This document shows, piece after piece, positions 19,431 to 27,923 of a stretch of DNA of 50,385 nucleotides. The DNA lies in contig VMTD01000062.1 of assembly GCA_013791785.1 (NCBI GenBank), positions 1-50,385 on the forward strand, given 5' to 3'. The translations under genes were made by a program, and so were the position numbers. How positions within the stretch are numbered: position 1 is the stretch's first letter; each line of letters starts with the position of its first letter. The notes below the pieces were generated by a model. That model saw only the letters and a list, made by a program, of their open reading frames with translations. It did not search any database and was not told where the DNA came from. This DNA is from Methanobacteriota archaeon. GTDB lineage: Archaea; Thermoplasmatota; Thermoplasmata; SG8-5.

Positions 19431-19685
19431 ATGTCAGATGATTACGCACCGAAAGCGAACGTAGAATTCGAAACGATTGGTTCAGAGAGAAAGACCTTTG
19501 GAAGAAACAATTTCCTGGAAGTTGCCAGAAAGAAAGCTGTTACGGATGAGGGTGTGAACGAGTTCATATCTGTGTCAAGAGGCTATTTTTTGCCGGACGG
19601 AAGTGCCAGGTTCAAAAAATCTCTGACAATCCCTGACGACGATGAACTCAAAAACTTCGTTGCAGAGATGATCAAGAAACTCTGA
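19431..19685 (+). CDS. Small conserved-looking protein of unknown function
   Basis: I do not recognise this 84-residue protein with certainty. It is soluble, mixed alpha/beta and charged, with no signal peptide, cysteine or histidine motif. The segments FETIGSERKTFGRNNFLEVARKKA-type (GRNNFLEVA), FISVSRGYFLPDGSARFKKS and a C-terminal amphipathic helix (DDDELKNFVAEMIKKL) look like a compact single domain, somewhat reminiscent of small nucleic-acid-binding proteins. It has its own TATA box and AGAGGT site, and a stop-straddling hairpin (19672-19707), which support a real, separately transcribed gene. Confidence 0.7.
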   Translation: MSDDYAPKANVEFETIGSERKTFGRNNFLEVARKKAVTDEGVNEFISVSRGYFLPDGSARFKKSLTIPDDDELKNFVAEMIKKL

Positions 19686-19707
19686 ATTACGGACTTCTAT
19701 TTCTTGA
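19672..19707 (+). terminator. Hairpin straddling the stop of the 84-residue gene
   Basis: TCAAGAAA (19672-19679) is the exact complement of TTTCTTGA (19700-19707); the TGA stop (19683-19685) is in the loop. Confidence 0.4.
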
Positions 19708-19744
19708 GAAGCAATCAAGTAATCACGAAGTATGAGGTTTAATC

Positions 19745-20638
19745 ATGGTCAAACTGGACAAAGCATTCTGGTCACGGTGGGAGGCTGCACTCCTTATATT
19801 CGTCATAATTGTTGTGCTGGTATTCGCAGGCAGTTATGCATCTTACGCTGTTCTGTTCAAGGCACAAACCACAGCCGATTCCGATATGGTTGTTGAAAGC
19901 GGTGATACAGTCACCGTAAACTATATTGGCATGTTCGAAGACGGAACCGTTTTTGACACATCTCTTCGCAATGTGGGTGAGAACAATACCCAATATCCAA
20001 AGAGCCCGTATTTCAGTGCCAAGGGCCGTTATGAACCGTTATCATTCGCAGTTGGAACTGGCCAGATGATTGCCGGTTTCGACAAGGGTGTTATCGGAAT
20101 GGGCCTGAACCAGACCAAAACGATTACAGTTTTGCCGAAGGACGGTTACGGTGAATCTGATGAAAGTCTCATAGAAACCAGAACACTCAAAGAATCCGTA
20201 CCCATATTTGAATGGTTTGGCAATAGCGCCGCTTTCATAGAGAAGTATGATGTGATGCCCGATGTGGGTGTATGTGTCAAAAACAGTGATTATGGCTGGA
20301 ACATGACCGTGTTCCATATCGATACTTCCGGGAACAATATTGTCCTTAGAAATAACCCATCTGTGGGTCAGATAGTCCAGTCCACAAATGGCATGGTGTT
20401 AAAGGTTGAGTCCATAGATTCTTCAACGAACAACGGTGATGGGGAAATCGTCCTGAAACACATCATTTCATCCGATGATATTGAAACAAAAATATTCTCT
20501 GACGAATACGGAAATCAGTTCAGAATTTCAAGTGTGGACACATTCGCTGGAACTTACACTCTGGATTTCAACAGGGAAGTCGTGGGCAAGACCCTGATAT
20601 TCAAAATTACGATTGTAACTATAACTCCAGCGGTCTGA
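19745..20638 (+). CDS. Membrane-anchored FKBP-type peptidyl-prolyl isomerase
   Basis: A prolyl isomerase/chaperone expected to act outside the membrane. Residues about 15-40 form one hydrophobic helix (LLIFVIIVVLVFAGSYASY), an uncleaved anchor. Residues about 52-150 form the FKBP core: VESGDTVTVNYIGMFEDGTVFDTS, FAVGTGQMIAGFDKGVIGMGLNQTKTI, and PKDGYG. As in archaeal long-type/SlyD-like FKBPs, extra sequence (an insert-in-flap region and a 110-residue C-terminal beta-rich part) follows. Upstream GAGGTTTAATC lies before the ATG. It is probably a single gene; the next gene is 400 bp away across a structured region. Confidence 0.92.
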   Translation: MVKLDKAFWSRWEAALLIFVIIVVLVFAGSYASYAVLFKAQTTADSDMVVESGDTVTVNYIGMFEDGTVFDTSLRNVGENNTQYPKSPYFSAKGRYEPLSFAVGTGQMIAGFDKGVIGMGLNQTKTITVLPKDGYGESDESLIETRTLKESVPIFEWFGNSAAFIEKYDVMPDVGVCVKNSDYGWNMTVFHIDTSGNNIVLRNNPSVGQIVQSTNGMVLKVESIDSSTNNGDGEIVLKHIISSDDIETKIFSDEYGNQFRISSVDTFAGTYTLDFNREVVGKTLIFKITIVTITPAV

Positions 20639-20646
20639 TTGAACAT

Positions 20647-20901
20647 GTCCTCGCCCACATACCGCGACTTTTAAGTCTGCGGATACGGGCGCTTTCAAGC
20701 TGCTCTTCCGCGAGGACTTGTTCAGTAAAAGTGCTCCCCATCTATTCTGAAATTTCAGCAATCAGGAATAAATCTGAATGAGTTCTTTTCTCTATGAAAT
20801 TACGAAATTCAGGATGAAAACTGAAAGGATACCCCACGCTTTAGCGTTGGGGAGCACTCATTTAACCAGGATATAGGACGATTCCACGTTTTGGTTAAAT
20901 G
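20647..20901. other. Nested inverted repeats, candidate structured RNA
   Basis: Between the FKBP gene and the giant repeat gene are several complementary blocks: GTCCTCGC/GCGAGGAC (20647-20654/20710-20717) enclosing CCGCGACTT..AAGTC..GCGG (20662-20682) and GGGCGCTT..AAGC.GCTC; AGTGCTCCCCA (20730-20740) complementary to TGGGGAGCACT (20848-20858), which competes with a local hairpin at 20832-20852; and CATTTAACCA/TGGTTAAATG (20859-20868/20892-20901). It may be a non-coding RNA, a decayed mobile element or a leader structure. The rest of the gap shows only the promoter of the next gene. Confidence 0.4.
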
Positions 20902-20929
20902 TACTCTCTTAATATGATTAATAAAACGA

Positions 20930-20943
20930 AAACTATATATAAT
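20930..20943 (+). promoter_or_regulatory. TATA box for the giant repeat gene
   Basis: AAACTATATATAAT gives an expected transcript start near 20962, about 75 bases before the GTG start, leaving an unusually long leader for an archaeal mRNA. Confidence 0.45.
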
Positions 20944-21035
20944 GTCACGAATATGTTGAAGACTAGTAGCAGAGCATAAGGTTTAGCTAGTATAGGCGAC
21001 AATGCTATACTTTAGTCAGGTTCGGAGTTGAAGCG

Positions 21036-24000
21036 GTGTCAAGTTACCTGAAAGCAATGCAGCTCACTAAGCAGCTGGAGGAAAAAGCCAAGGAGGAAAA
21101 GAAGACTCGCCAGCTTGCCGAAATCGAGATGCAGGACGCGGAGACAATGATCAAGTCCGCAAAGTCCTGTGACATCAATGTTGCCAAAGCAGAGGAATTA
21201 TTGTTCAAGGCCAGTTCGAATCTGGAGGGGAAGGAGAACCGGGATGCCCTGGCACAGGCAACCCAGTCCAGGGAAGTTGCCATGAAATGTTTTGAGGATG
21301 GCATTCGTTCCATAATCGATTCTGTAGAAAAATTGGTGGACCTTACCAAGAATGCTGGCTCGGTCAATGAACAGGGCCTCAGCCTGTTGAAGGATGCAAA
21401 ACTTGCTTTGACAGAGAAGAATTATGAACGTTCAATGAGCCTTTCGAAACAGAGCTGGAGCCTGTTCGAAAAGGTGGCTCAGGAACATCTTTCGGAATCT
21501 TATTCCCAGGCCCAATCCATGATTGTTCTGGCTAGAAATGTGGGTGAGGATGTATCGTCAAGCGAGGATTTGCTCGAACAGGCCAAAAAATCCATGGAGG
21601 AACAGAATTATTTCGGGGCACTGAACCTGTTAAAGGATTGCATGGACTCCGCCGGAAGCGGCCTTTCCTCCCAGGTGGATAGCCTACTCGATGAGGCAAA
21701 GCAACATCTTGTCATTGCAAAGGAATTGGATATCAACGTCAACAAGGTTGAGGAACTGATAAACAGAACCGAAACGGAGGTATCCGAATCAAATCATGAG
21801 GCCGCCCTCAGTTCTGCCAGATTATCCAAATCAGAGGCCGAAAAGACCCTTAACCGCGGCATAAGCGATACTCTTGAGATTCTGGCCCGTGTTATTCAGG
21901 AAGCCGAAAAAATTGATGCCAATGTGGACAAGGCCAATGAAATTCTGAACATGGCAAAAAATATTCTGAAAGAGTCCAACTACACCGGTGCAATTGATTC
22001 TATTAAGGATTTGAAATCCGAAATACACAACACCCAGTTCCAGAAGGTTTTGAGCACAATCTCTCAGTCAAGGTCAAAATTCATCGCAGCGAACAAGATA
22101 GGCGCTGATCTTAGCCAGGCAATGGAATACCTTAACAACGCAAAGAACTCTCTCAAAGAAGGGGATTTCACTGTGGCGCTGGACATGGCGAGAAAGGGTG
22201 ATGAGTTTGTCGATTCAATAGTGGGTGAATTCGAAAATATCGAAAATACGATTGCCTCGCTTGACGAACAGATAGAGTCCGCCCGGAAGCTGGGTGTCGA
22301 GGTAAACAATGTGGGGCGGTCCATATCCTCAGCCAAGGAATCCCTGGAGGCCAGAGATTTTGAATCTGTACAGGCATTTGTCAAACAGGCCGAGGAAGAA
22401 CTCTCAAGTGCACTTTATTCATATGCCACCGAATGCATTGAAGTGGCTGAACTTGTCATAAGTGCCGGGGACAAGCTCGGGGCCAATCTTAAGGATCCCG
22501 AGGCACTCATGAAGCAGTCCATAGATGCTGCAAAATCCGGTAACTACAACAAATCCATAGACTTATCCAGTGAGAGTACGAAGCACGCCGAGGAAATTAT
22601 AAAGATACATGTTTCGAACACCATTGCTTCGGTGGAACTCGCCATGTACGATGCTGAAAACGTGGACATCAACCTCATTCAGAATCTTCTGAGCACCGCA
22701 AAGACCGAATTTGAGAAGAATGCTTACGACAATTCATTTGAATATGCGGACAAGGCGCTTAACATGCTTGAGACAAGTCAATCCGCCAAGGCAAGAGATG
22801 TCGTGTCGCGCCTTAACAATTCCATTTCTTTGTGTAAAGAGATGGGTTGTGAAATCGAAACCCTTGAAGAGATGAGCCTACGTTGTGAAGCATATCTGAA
22901 GAACAGGGACTTCTCCAATGCACTCGTGGAGGCCGAAAAAGCCATAAATGATGCACGTAACATTCAATATGTGGCTGCGGAAAGGATGTTTGGTGAGGGT
23001 AAGCTTTCTGCCATAGAAGCCAAAAAACTAGGCATAGACATTTCGGATATGAAGGAGTCACTGAAGAAGGCAAAAACCGCTTTCTCAAGGGCTGATTTCC
23101 TGACCACGTACAAGGAAAGTTTCAGTGCCAAAACCTCTGCTGACAGGCAAATAATGTACCACAAGAAAGCCTATGATGCAATAAATCAGGCTGCGGCAAT
23201 ACTTGCAGAGGCAAAGAAGAACAAGGTCGATGTCAAAGAACCCATGGGCATACTTCTTTCCGCCAAGGGTATGTTCGAGCGTTTTGAGTATGAAAATGCC
23301 CTGAGCGAGGCTGAAAAGGCGAAGACCGAAACCGAGAAGATTAACGACCTGCACATTGCCGCTACAAAACTCCATTTCATCGAGGAAAGCATTACAATAT
23401 TGAACTCACTGGGCCTGGAGACGTCCAATATCAAAACACATATTGCCAAATTGGCAGATTTCATCAAAACCGAGCAGCAGAAACAGGCAATAATCATTGC
23501 CAACGAAGTTGAAAGTACGGCGATCGATGCTCTGACCAAGGGTATCAGCAGTTATCTTTCTTCCACTGAATCATTGATGCTGGACGCCAAGGAACTCAAC
23601 CTTATCGTTACTGCCCAAGAGGAGCTTCTCGATAAATCCAAGAAGGCACTTGAACAGAAACATTTCAAGGAATCCGTCGAGATGGCCAACCAGGTGAAAA
23701 TTCAGATTGAGGATATAAGAAAGCTCAGTCAAAGGGCAGCCATGGAAATAAAGGCCGCCCAGGATGTCCTGAATGAAGGTGAAACACTCCATGCAACAAT
23801 GTCCGAATCAAAGAAAATGCTGGAATTGGCCTTGAACGAACTGAACAAATCCATGTACAAGGAATCCATAGATTTCGCCACCAAGAGTACAATTTCATCC
23901 AGAAAGATAATCGAGAAGCATGTTTCTGACACCATAAAGGCCTTCAAGGTCTCGATAGAGAGGGCAAAGCTCGAGGGCGTGAACGTTCTGGCTGCCGAAA

Positions 24001-25769
24001 AACTCATGGCCAAGGCTCAGGAAGCTTTCAACACAAAGGATTACAAGACCGCACTGTCGGAAGCGATGAAGAGCGAGGGTGAACTGGAAAAGGTTGGTCT
24101 GCAGCAGGAAATGGCTGAAAAGGCAATACTCACCGCAGAAACCAAGATGAACGAGTCCCAGAAATCCGGAATATTCTCCAAGAAAGCAAAGAACCTCGTT
24201 CTGCAGGCCAGGGATGAAATGAAGAAAGGTAATTACGTCCGAGCCCTGGAATTGGCCATTCAGAGCGGCGATGAATTGCATATGGTCGGTGAAGATCACA
24301 CCGAAACCATGGAAGCCATCAATGCCCTGTCAACACAGATAGAGGTCGCCAAGAAAATATCTGCAAACGTGTCCATCGCGGAAACGTTACTGGCTGATGC
24401 CAACAATGCCAAGAACGACCACGATTACAAAACAGCCACCGAGATTGCCAAAGAAGGTGCGCTGGAAGCAAGGCGGCTCTGTCATTCACAACTGAGCACC
24501 AACCTCACCACTGCATACAAATACACGGACCTTGCCGGCCAGTACGGGATAGATGTATCCGGTTCCAGTTCCCTGCTGGCAGAGGCAAAGACCTTCATGG
24601 ACACCGGCAAGTTCACAATTTCACACGAAAAGCTCAATCACACTCTGACGGATGTCAAGGAGAAATTGAGTTCATTCTTCGAGGACAATTATGCCCAGTC
24701 CGAAAGGGCAATGGCACATGCCAAGGAAGTCGGGGCCGAGATAACGGCCAGTCAGGAACTGCTGACAAAGGCAAGAAAGGCGTTCGAGGAGAACAAGTTC
24801 AAGGAAGCCATCACATACCTGGAGAAGTCAAAGAATGCCATTGACCTGAAGAAGGGCTTCGAGAGAGAATTCATAGAACTCACTTACGAGGCAGAGAAGG
24901 TAATATCCAATTCCAAGAAATTCGGCATAAATGTGAAGGAGGCCCTGAACCTTTTCGATCTGGCCAGGACACAGAAGGACAGCGATTACCAGATGGCGCT
25001 CTCCTCTATTAAAAAGAGCATAGAGACCGTTAAAAACGCTGTTGCCGAATTCAAACCAATGCTGGTTGCAAATCTTGGCATTGACAGGGTCCAGAAGGGT
25101 GAATGGGTGGACACCGAGGTTTCCATTGTCAATAAGGGCAAGGCCCTGGCCAAGGACATAAAAATCAGCATTATCGGGGACATTGAGATTGAAGGCGACA
25201 CTTATCTGGAATCGGTACGCGGCGGCGGTGGAGAGGCAAAGTTGAAGATAAGAATGAAATTCGAGACACCAGGCGACGTTCCGGTGATAATCAAGATGTC
25301 GTCCGTCAGAATAATGGACGGTCTTTCATTCGAAGACGAATCTGGCGGTCACATATTCGTCATGGAATCTGTGATTGAGAAGACTGGCGCGATTTCAAAG
25401 TCCACGTTCGAGATAATCAATAGTCCCATCGACACAAAATGCGGCATATGCATGGGAAAGGTCAAGGCTGGTATTGAGATAATAAAATGTTCCTGCGGAA
25501 AGGAATATCACGCTTTATGCGGCAGAAGATTCAGCAAATGTGCCGGATGCGGTGTTGAATTCACCGAGAAGATGGACGAGAAGGTCCAGGAGGACGATTT
25601 CGCTGAACTGGAAGTGGAAAAGGTCCAACCGCAGCCGACACCGGTAACGCCCACAGTCGAACCTCCGGGAGCCCAGGAGCCGCCCAAATCAGACACGCCC
25701 CAACCTCCCGCCTCAGGTGCCGAGGAACCGAGGAAGCCTGTCAAGAAGAAAGTGGCCTTGAAATTTTAA
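21036..25769 (+). CDS. Giant helical-repeat protein with Ig-like and C4HC3 zinc domains
   Basis: A 1577-residue protein. Residues about 30-1350 consist of some twenty divergent, all-helical repeats of roughly 62-64 residues, each with a core such as GADLSQAMEYLNNAK then SLKEGDFTVALDMAR (helix, G-x-[DN]-[IV] turn, A/L-rich helix pair). They are TPR-like in spirit but longer. Then come a beta-rich CARDB/Ig-like domain (about 1350-1450, VSIVNKGKALAKDIKIS), a C4HC3 zinc module (from about 1469, C-x2-C-x12-C-x-C-x4-H-x2-C-x6-C-x2-C), and a Pro-rich tail ending in basic KKKVALKF. No signal peptide or membrane helix is seen, so it is probably an intracellular scaffold; this is inference. The GTG start follows CGGAG with an 11-base gap. 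The zinc-ribbon protein at 139-1728 shares its repeats and the protein at 15759-16286 shares its zinc module. Confidence 0.85.
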   Translation: MSSYLKAMQLTKQLEEKAKEEKKTRQLAEIEMQDAETMIKSAKSCDINVAKAEELLFKASSNLEGKENRDALAQATQSREVAMKCFEDGIRSIIDSVEKLVDLTKNAGSVNEQGLSLLKDAKLALTEKNYERSMSLSKQSWSLFEKVAQEHLSESYSQAQSMIVLARNVGEDVSSSEDLLEQAKKSMEEQNYFGALNLLKDCMDSAGSGLSSQVDSLLDEAKQHLVIAKELDINVNKVEELINRTETEVSESNHEAALSSARLSKSEAEKTLNRGISDTLEILARVIQEAEKIDANVDKANEILNMAKNILKESNYTGAIDSIKDLKSEIHNTQFQKVLSTISQSRSKFIAANKIGADLSQAMEYLNNAKNSLKEGDFTVALDMARKGDEFVDSIVGEFENIENTIASLDEQIESARKLGVEVNNVGRSISSAKESLEARDFESVQAFVKQAEEELSSALYSYATECIEVAELVISAGDKLGANLKDPEALMKQSIDAAKSGNYNKSIDLSSESTKHAEEIIKIHVSNTIASVELAMYDAENVDINLIQNLLSTAKTEFEKNAYDNSFEYADKALNMLETSQSAKARDVVSRLNNSISLCKEMGCEIETLEEMSLRCEAYLKNRDFSNALVEAEKAINDARNIQYVAAERMFGEGKLSAIEAKKLGIDISDMKESLKKAKTAFSRADFLTTYKESFSAKTSADRQIMYHKKAYDAINQAAAILAEAKKNKVDVKEPMGILLSAKGMFERFEYENALSEAEKAKTETEKINDLHIAATKLHFIEESITILNSLGLETSNIKTHIAKLADFIKTEQQKQAIIIANEVESTAIDALTKGISSYLSSTESLMLDAKELNLIVTAQEELLDKSKKALEQKHFKESVEMANQVKIQIEDIRKLSQRAAMEIKAAQDVLNEGETLHATMSESKKMLELALNELNKSMYKESIDFATKSTISSRKIIEKHVSDTIKAFKVSIERAKLEGVNVLAAEKLMAKAQEAFNTKDYKTALSEAMKSEGELEKVGLQQEMAEKAILTAETKMNESQKSGIFSKKAKNLVLQARDEMKKGNYVRALELAIQSGDELHMVGEDHTETMEAINALSTQIEVAKKISANVSIAETLLADANNAKNDHDYKTATEIAKEGALEARRLCHSQLSTNLTTAYKYTDLAGQYGIDVSGSSSLLAEAKTFMDTGKFTISHEKLNHTLTDVKEKLSSFFEDNYAQSERAMAHAKEVGAEITASQELLTKARKAFEENKFKEAITYLEKSKNAIDLKKGFEREFIELTYEAEKVISNSKKFGINVKEALNLFDLARTQKDSDYQMALSSIKKSIETVKNAVAEFKPMLVANLGIDRVQKGEWVDTEVSIVNKGKALAKDIKISIIGDIEIEGDTYLESVRGGGGEAKLKIRMKFETPGDVPVIIKMSSVRIMDGLSFEDESGGHIFVMESVIEKTGAISKSTFEIINSPIDTKCGICMGKVKAGIEIIKCSCGKEYHALCGRRFSKCAGCGVEFTEKMDEKVQEDDFAELEVEKVQPQPTPVTPTVEPPGAQEPPKSDTPQPPASGAEEPRKPVKKKVALKF

Positions 25770-25812
25770 CTACGGGTCTTACGTTTTTGTTAATATTTTA
25801 CATGTAGTAATA

Positions 25813-26008
25813 GTAAGAGGTCACTGATGTGAAGCCTCTTACAACGGTAAGTGGTCCTTATCCACAAGTTCTTCTCTATTACTACAGATAACTCTGCCAA
25901 TAAATTATGGTATTTTGATATCGCTGATGCAGGAACAGATTATAACAGCCAGTTAGATAATTAAATCTGTTATTACGGGATTATAACTTCTGAAGGCTGA
26001 CCACTTAC
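25813..26008 (+). mobile_element. 196-bp inverted-repeat MITE with 8-bp TSD, copy 1
   Basis: The element begins GTAAGAGGTCA and ends TGACCACTTAC, inverted repeats with one mismatch, and is flanked by perfect direct repeats TAGTAATA (25805-25812 and 26009-26016). Internally GTAAGAGG/CCTCTTAC makes a terminal hairpin and GTAAGTGGTC recurs. It has no gene. An inverted copy of equal length is at 36294-36489. It occupies most of the gap before pycB, ending just before a TATA-like TTTAATTA (about 26023-26031). Confidence 0.8.
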
Positions 26009-26077
26009 TAGTAATAGAAACGTTTAATTACATATTGTCATTATCACGCACCACATATATTACCCGAAGGTGTCTGG

Positions 26078-27913
26078 ATGGTAGAATTACACGACCAAAC
26101 TCTGAGAGATGCGCATCAATCGATTCTTGCGACTAGAATGAGGACGGAGGACATGCTCCCCATAGCCGAGAAAATGGACGAGATAGGTTTCTGGTCCCTG
26201 GAAGTGTGGGGCGGTGCCACGTTCGACGTACCGATTCGTTTCTTGAACGAAGACCCCTGGGAAAGACTCAGAAAACTCAAGGCTGCAATGCCAAACACGA
26301 AGACGCAGATGCTTTTGAGGGCCATGAACATAGTGGCCTACTGGAATTTTCCGGATGATGTCGTGAATCGCTTTGTTCATCTCGCTAAAAAGAACGGTTG
26401 CGATGTTTTCCGTATATTCGACGCACTTAATGACCTGAGGAATATGGAAACTCCGATTAAAGCGGTTATAAAGGAGGGCGGCCATGCTCAAGGCTGCGTG
26501 AGTTATACAATCAGCCCGGTTCACACTGTCGAAAGGTACGTTGACGATCTTCTCCAACTTGAGAAATGGGGCTGCCAGTCAGTCTGTATTAAGGACATGG
26601 CCGGCATGATTTCCCCCAAGATGGCACAGGGAATCATTGGCGGTTACAAGGATGCTGGCGGTGCAGTACCAATAGGCCTTCACAGCCATTATACAAGCGG
26701 CATGACCGGTATGTCATACTGGGCAGCTTGTGAGGCAGGTGTCGATGTTCTTGATACTGCCATGTCTCCGATTTCAGGTGGGACCGGAGGAGCACCGACC
26801 GAAAGCGTCGTAGCAGCTCTCCAGGGCACAAAATACGAAACTGGATATGACCTTGTCAAGTTAATCGAGATTCGCAAATATTTCAACGATGTCTGGCACA
26901 AGTACAGGCACCTCATAAGGCAGGAAGCCATGAAAGTAGACCCATCAGTTATGGTTCACCAGATACCCGGCGGAATGCTGTCCAACCTGGTCAGCCAGCT
27001 TGAAATGCAGAAAGCCTCTGATAAGTTCTATCTTGTGCTTGATGAAACAGCAAAGGTACGCGAGGAACTCGGATTCCCGCCGCTGGTCACACCGACAAGT
27101 CAGGTCGTTGGAGTCCAGGCAGTCATGAACGTTCTTTTCGGAAGATACAAGAAAATACCCAAGGAAACAATTGATTATTGCAAGGGTATGTATGGCAAGT
27201 CCCCGGGTCCGATTAAGCCGGAGATAATGGAAAAGGTTCTCGGAAAGGACTGGAAGGACAAGGTAATAGACTGCCGTGCCGCAGACCTCGTGCCAAAGGA
27301 TATGTGGGATGTCAGGAAGAAGGAGCTTGCGGAAAGGGCTCCAAGTATAGAGATGAGTGACGAGAACATCATGACATATGTCCTGTTCCCTGAAATCGGA
27401 CTTAAGTTCCTCAAGGGCGAGGCAAAGGCGGAATTTACTTCCGACCAGCTTCCTCTCAACAAGGACCATCCGATGACCAGGGCATTCGTGAAAAGTTTCT
27501 TCCCGGAACTGCCAGATGTGTATCTTGAGGTTGAACCGCCGGAGAAGAGGAAGGTCGGTGGACCCGCCCCGATACCCACGGAATTCAATGTCGAGGTTGA
27601 TGGCGAGTTCTTCGAAGTTAAAGTTGAACCAACTGGTGGTTACATCACCGCAAGCGGCGGCGGAGCTGTCGGACCAGCATTGGGACCGGACAAGAAAGCA
27701 CCAGGCATGCAGCTTACTGGCTGTCAGGGTAATATGTGGAAACTGAAGGTAAAGGTCGGCGACAAGGTCAAGAAGGGCGATGTGATTGCAATCCTGGAAG
27801 TCATGAAAATGGAAAGCAATATCGAGTCCGATTTCGACGGCGAGGTCAAGGAGATATTTGTCAAGGAAGGCGACATGGTCCAGACCGGCGATGTTATAAT
27901 GAAGATACTGTGA
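26078..27913 (+). CDS. pycB: Pyruvate carboxylase subunit B (carboxyltransferase plus biotin carrier)
   Basis: Carboxyltransferase half of the two-subunit archaeal pyruvate carboxylase; it moves carboxyl from biotin to pyruvate to give oxaloacetate. Residues 1-290 form the HMGL-like TIM barrel (LHDQTLRDAHQS, EVWGGATFDV, KDMAGMISP, HSHYTSGM with metal-binding histidines), then the conserved carboxylase domain. The biotinyl domain at the C terminus has the EVMKMES motif with the acceptor Lys577. The same architecture also describes oxaloacetate decarboxylase alpha, but the adjacent pycA and the absence of a membrane beta subunit favour the carboxylase. A Gly/Ala-rich flexible linker precedes the biotinyl domain. 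AAGGTG lies upstream of the ATG, and MITE copy 1 lies immediately upstream of the promoter region. Confidence 0.94.
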   Translation: MVELHDQTLRDAHQSILATRMRTEDMLPIAEKMDEIGFWSLEVWGGATFDVPIRFLNEDPWERLRKLKAAMPNTKTQMLLRAMNIVAYWNFPDDVVNRFVHLAKKNGCDVFRIFDALNDLRNMETPIKAVIKEGGHAQGCVSYTISPVHTVERYVDDLLQLEKWGCQSVCIKDMAGMISPKMAQGIIGGYKDAGGAVPIGLHSHYTSGMTGMSYWAACEAGVDVLDTAMSPISGGTGGAPTESVVAALQGTKYETGYDLVKLIEIRKYFNDVWHKYRHLIRQEAMKVDPSVMVHQIPGGMLSNLVSQLEMQKASDKFYLVLDETAKVREELGFPPLVTPTSQVVGVQAVMNVLFGRYKKIPKETIDYCKGMYGKSPGPIKPEIMEKVLGKDWKDKVIDCRAADLVPKDMWDVRKKELAERAPSIEMSDENIMTYVLFPEIGLKFLKGEAKAEFTSDQLPLNKDHPMTRAFVKSFFPELPDVYLEVEPPEKRKVGGPAPIPTEFNVEVDGEFFEVKVEPTGGYITASGGGAVGPALGPDKKAPGMQLTGCQGNMWKLKVKVGDKVKKGDVIAILEVMKMESNIESDFDGEVKEIFVKEGDMVQTGDVIMKIL

Positions 27914-27923
27914 GGCGAGTCAG

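Noticed and set aside
26078-27913. Oxaloacetate decarboxylase alpha subunit (sodium pump)
   Set aside because: Same domain order, but the neighbour is a biotin carboxylase and no membrane beta or gamma subunit is present, so pyruvate carboxylase is the better call.
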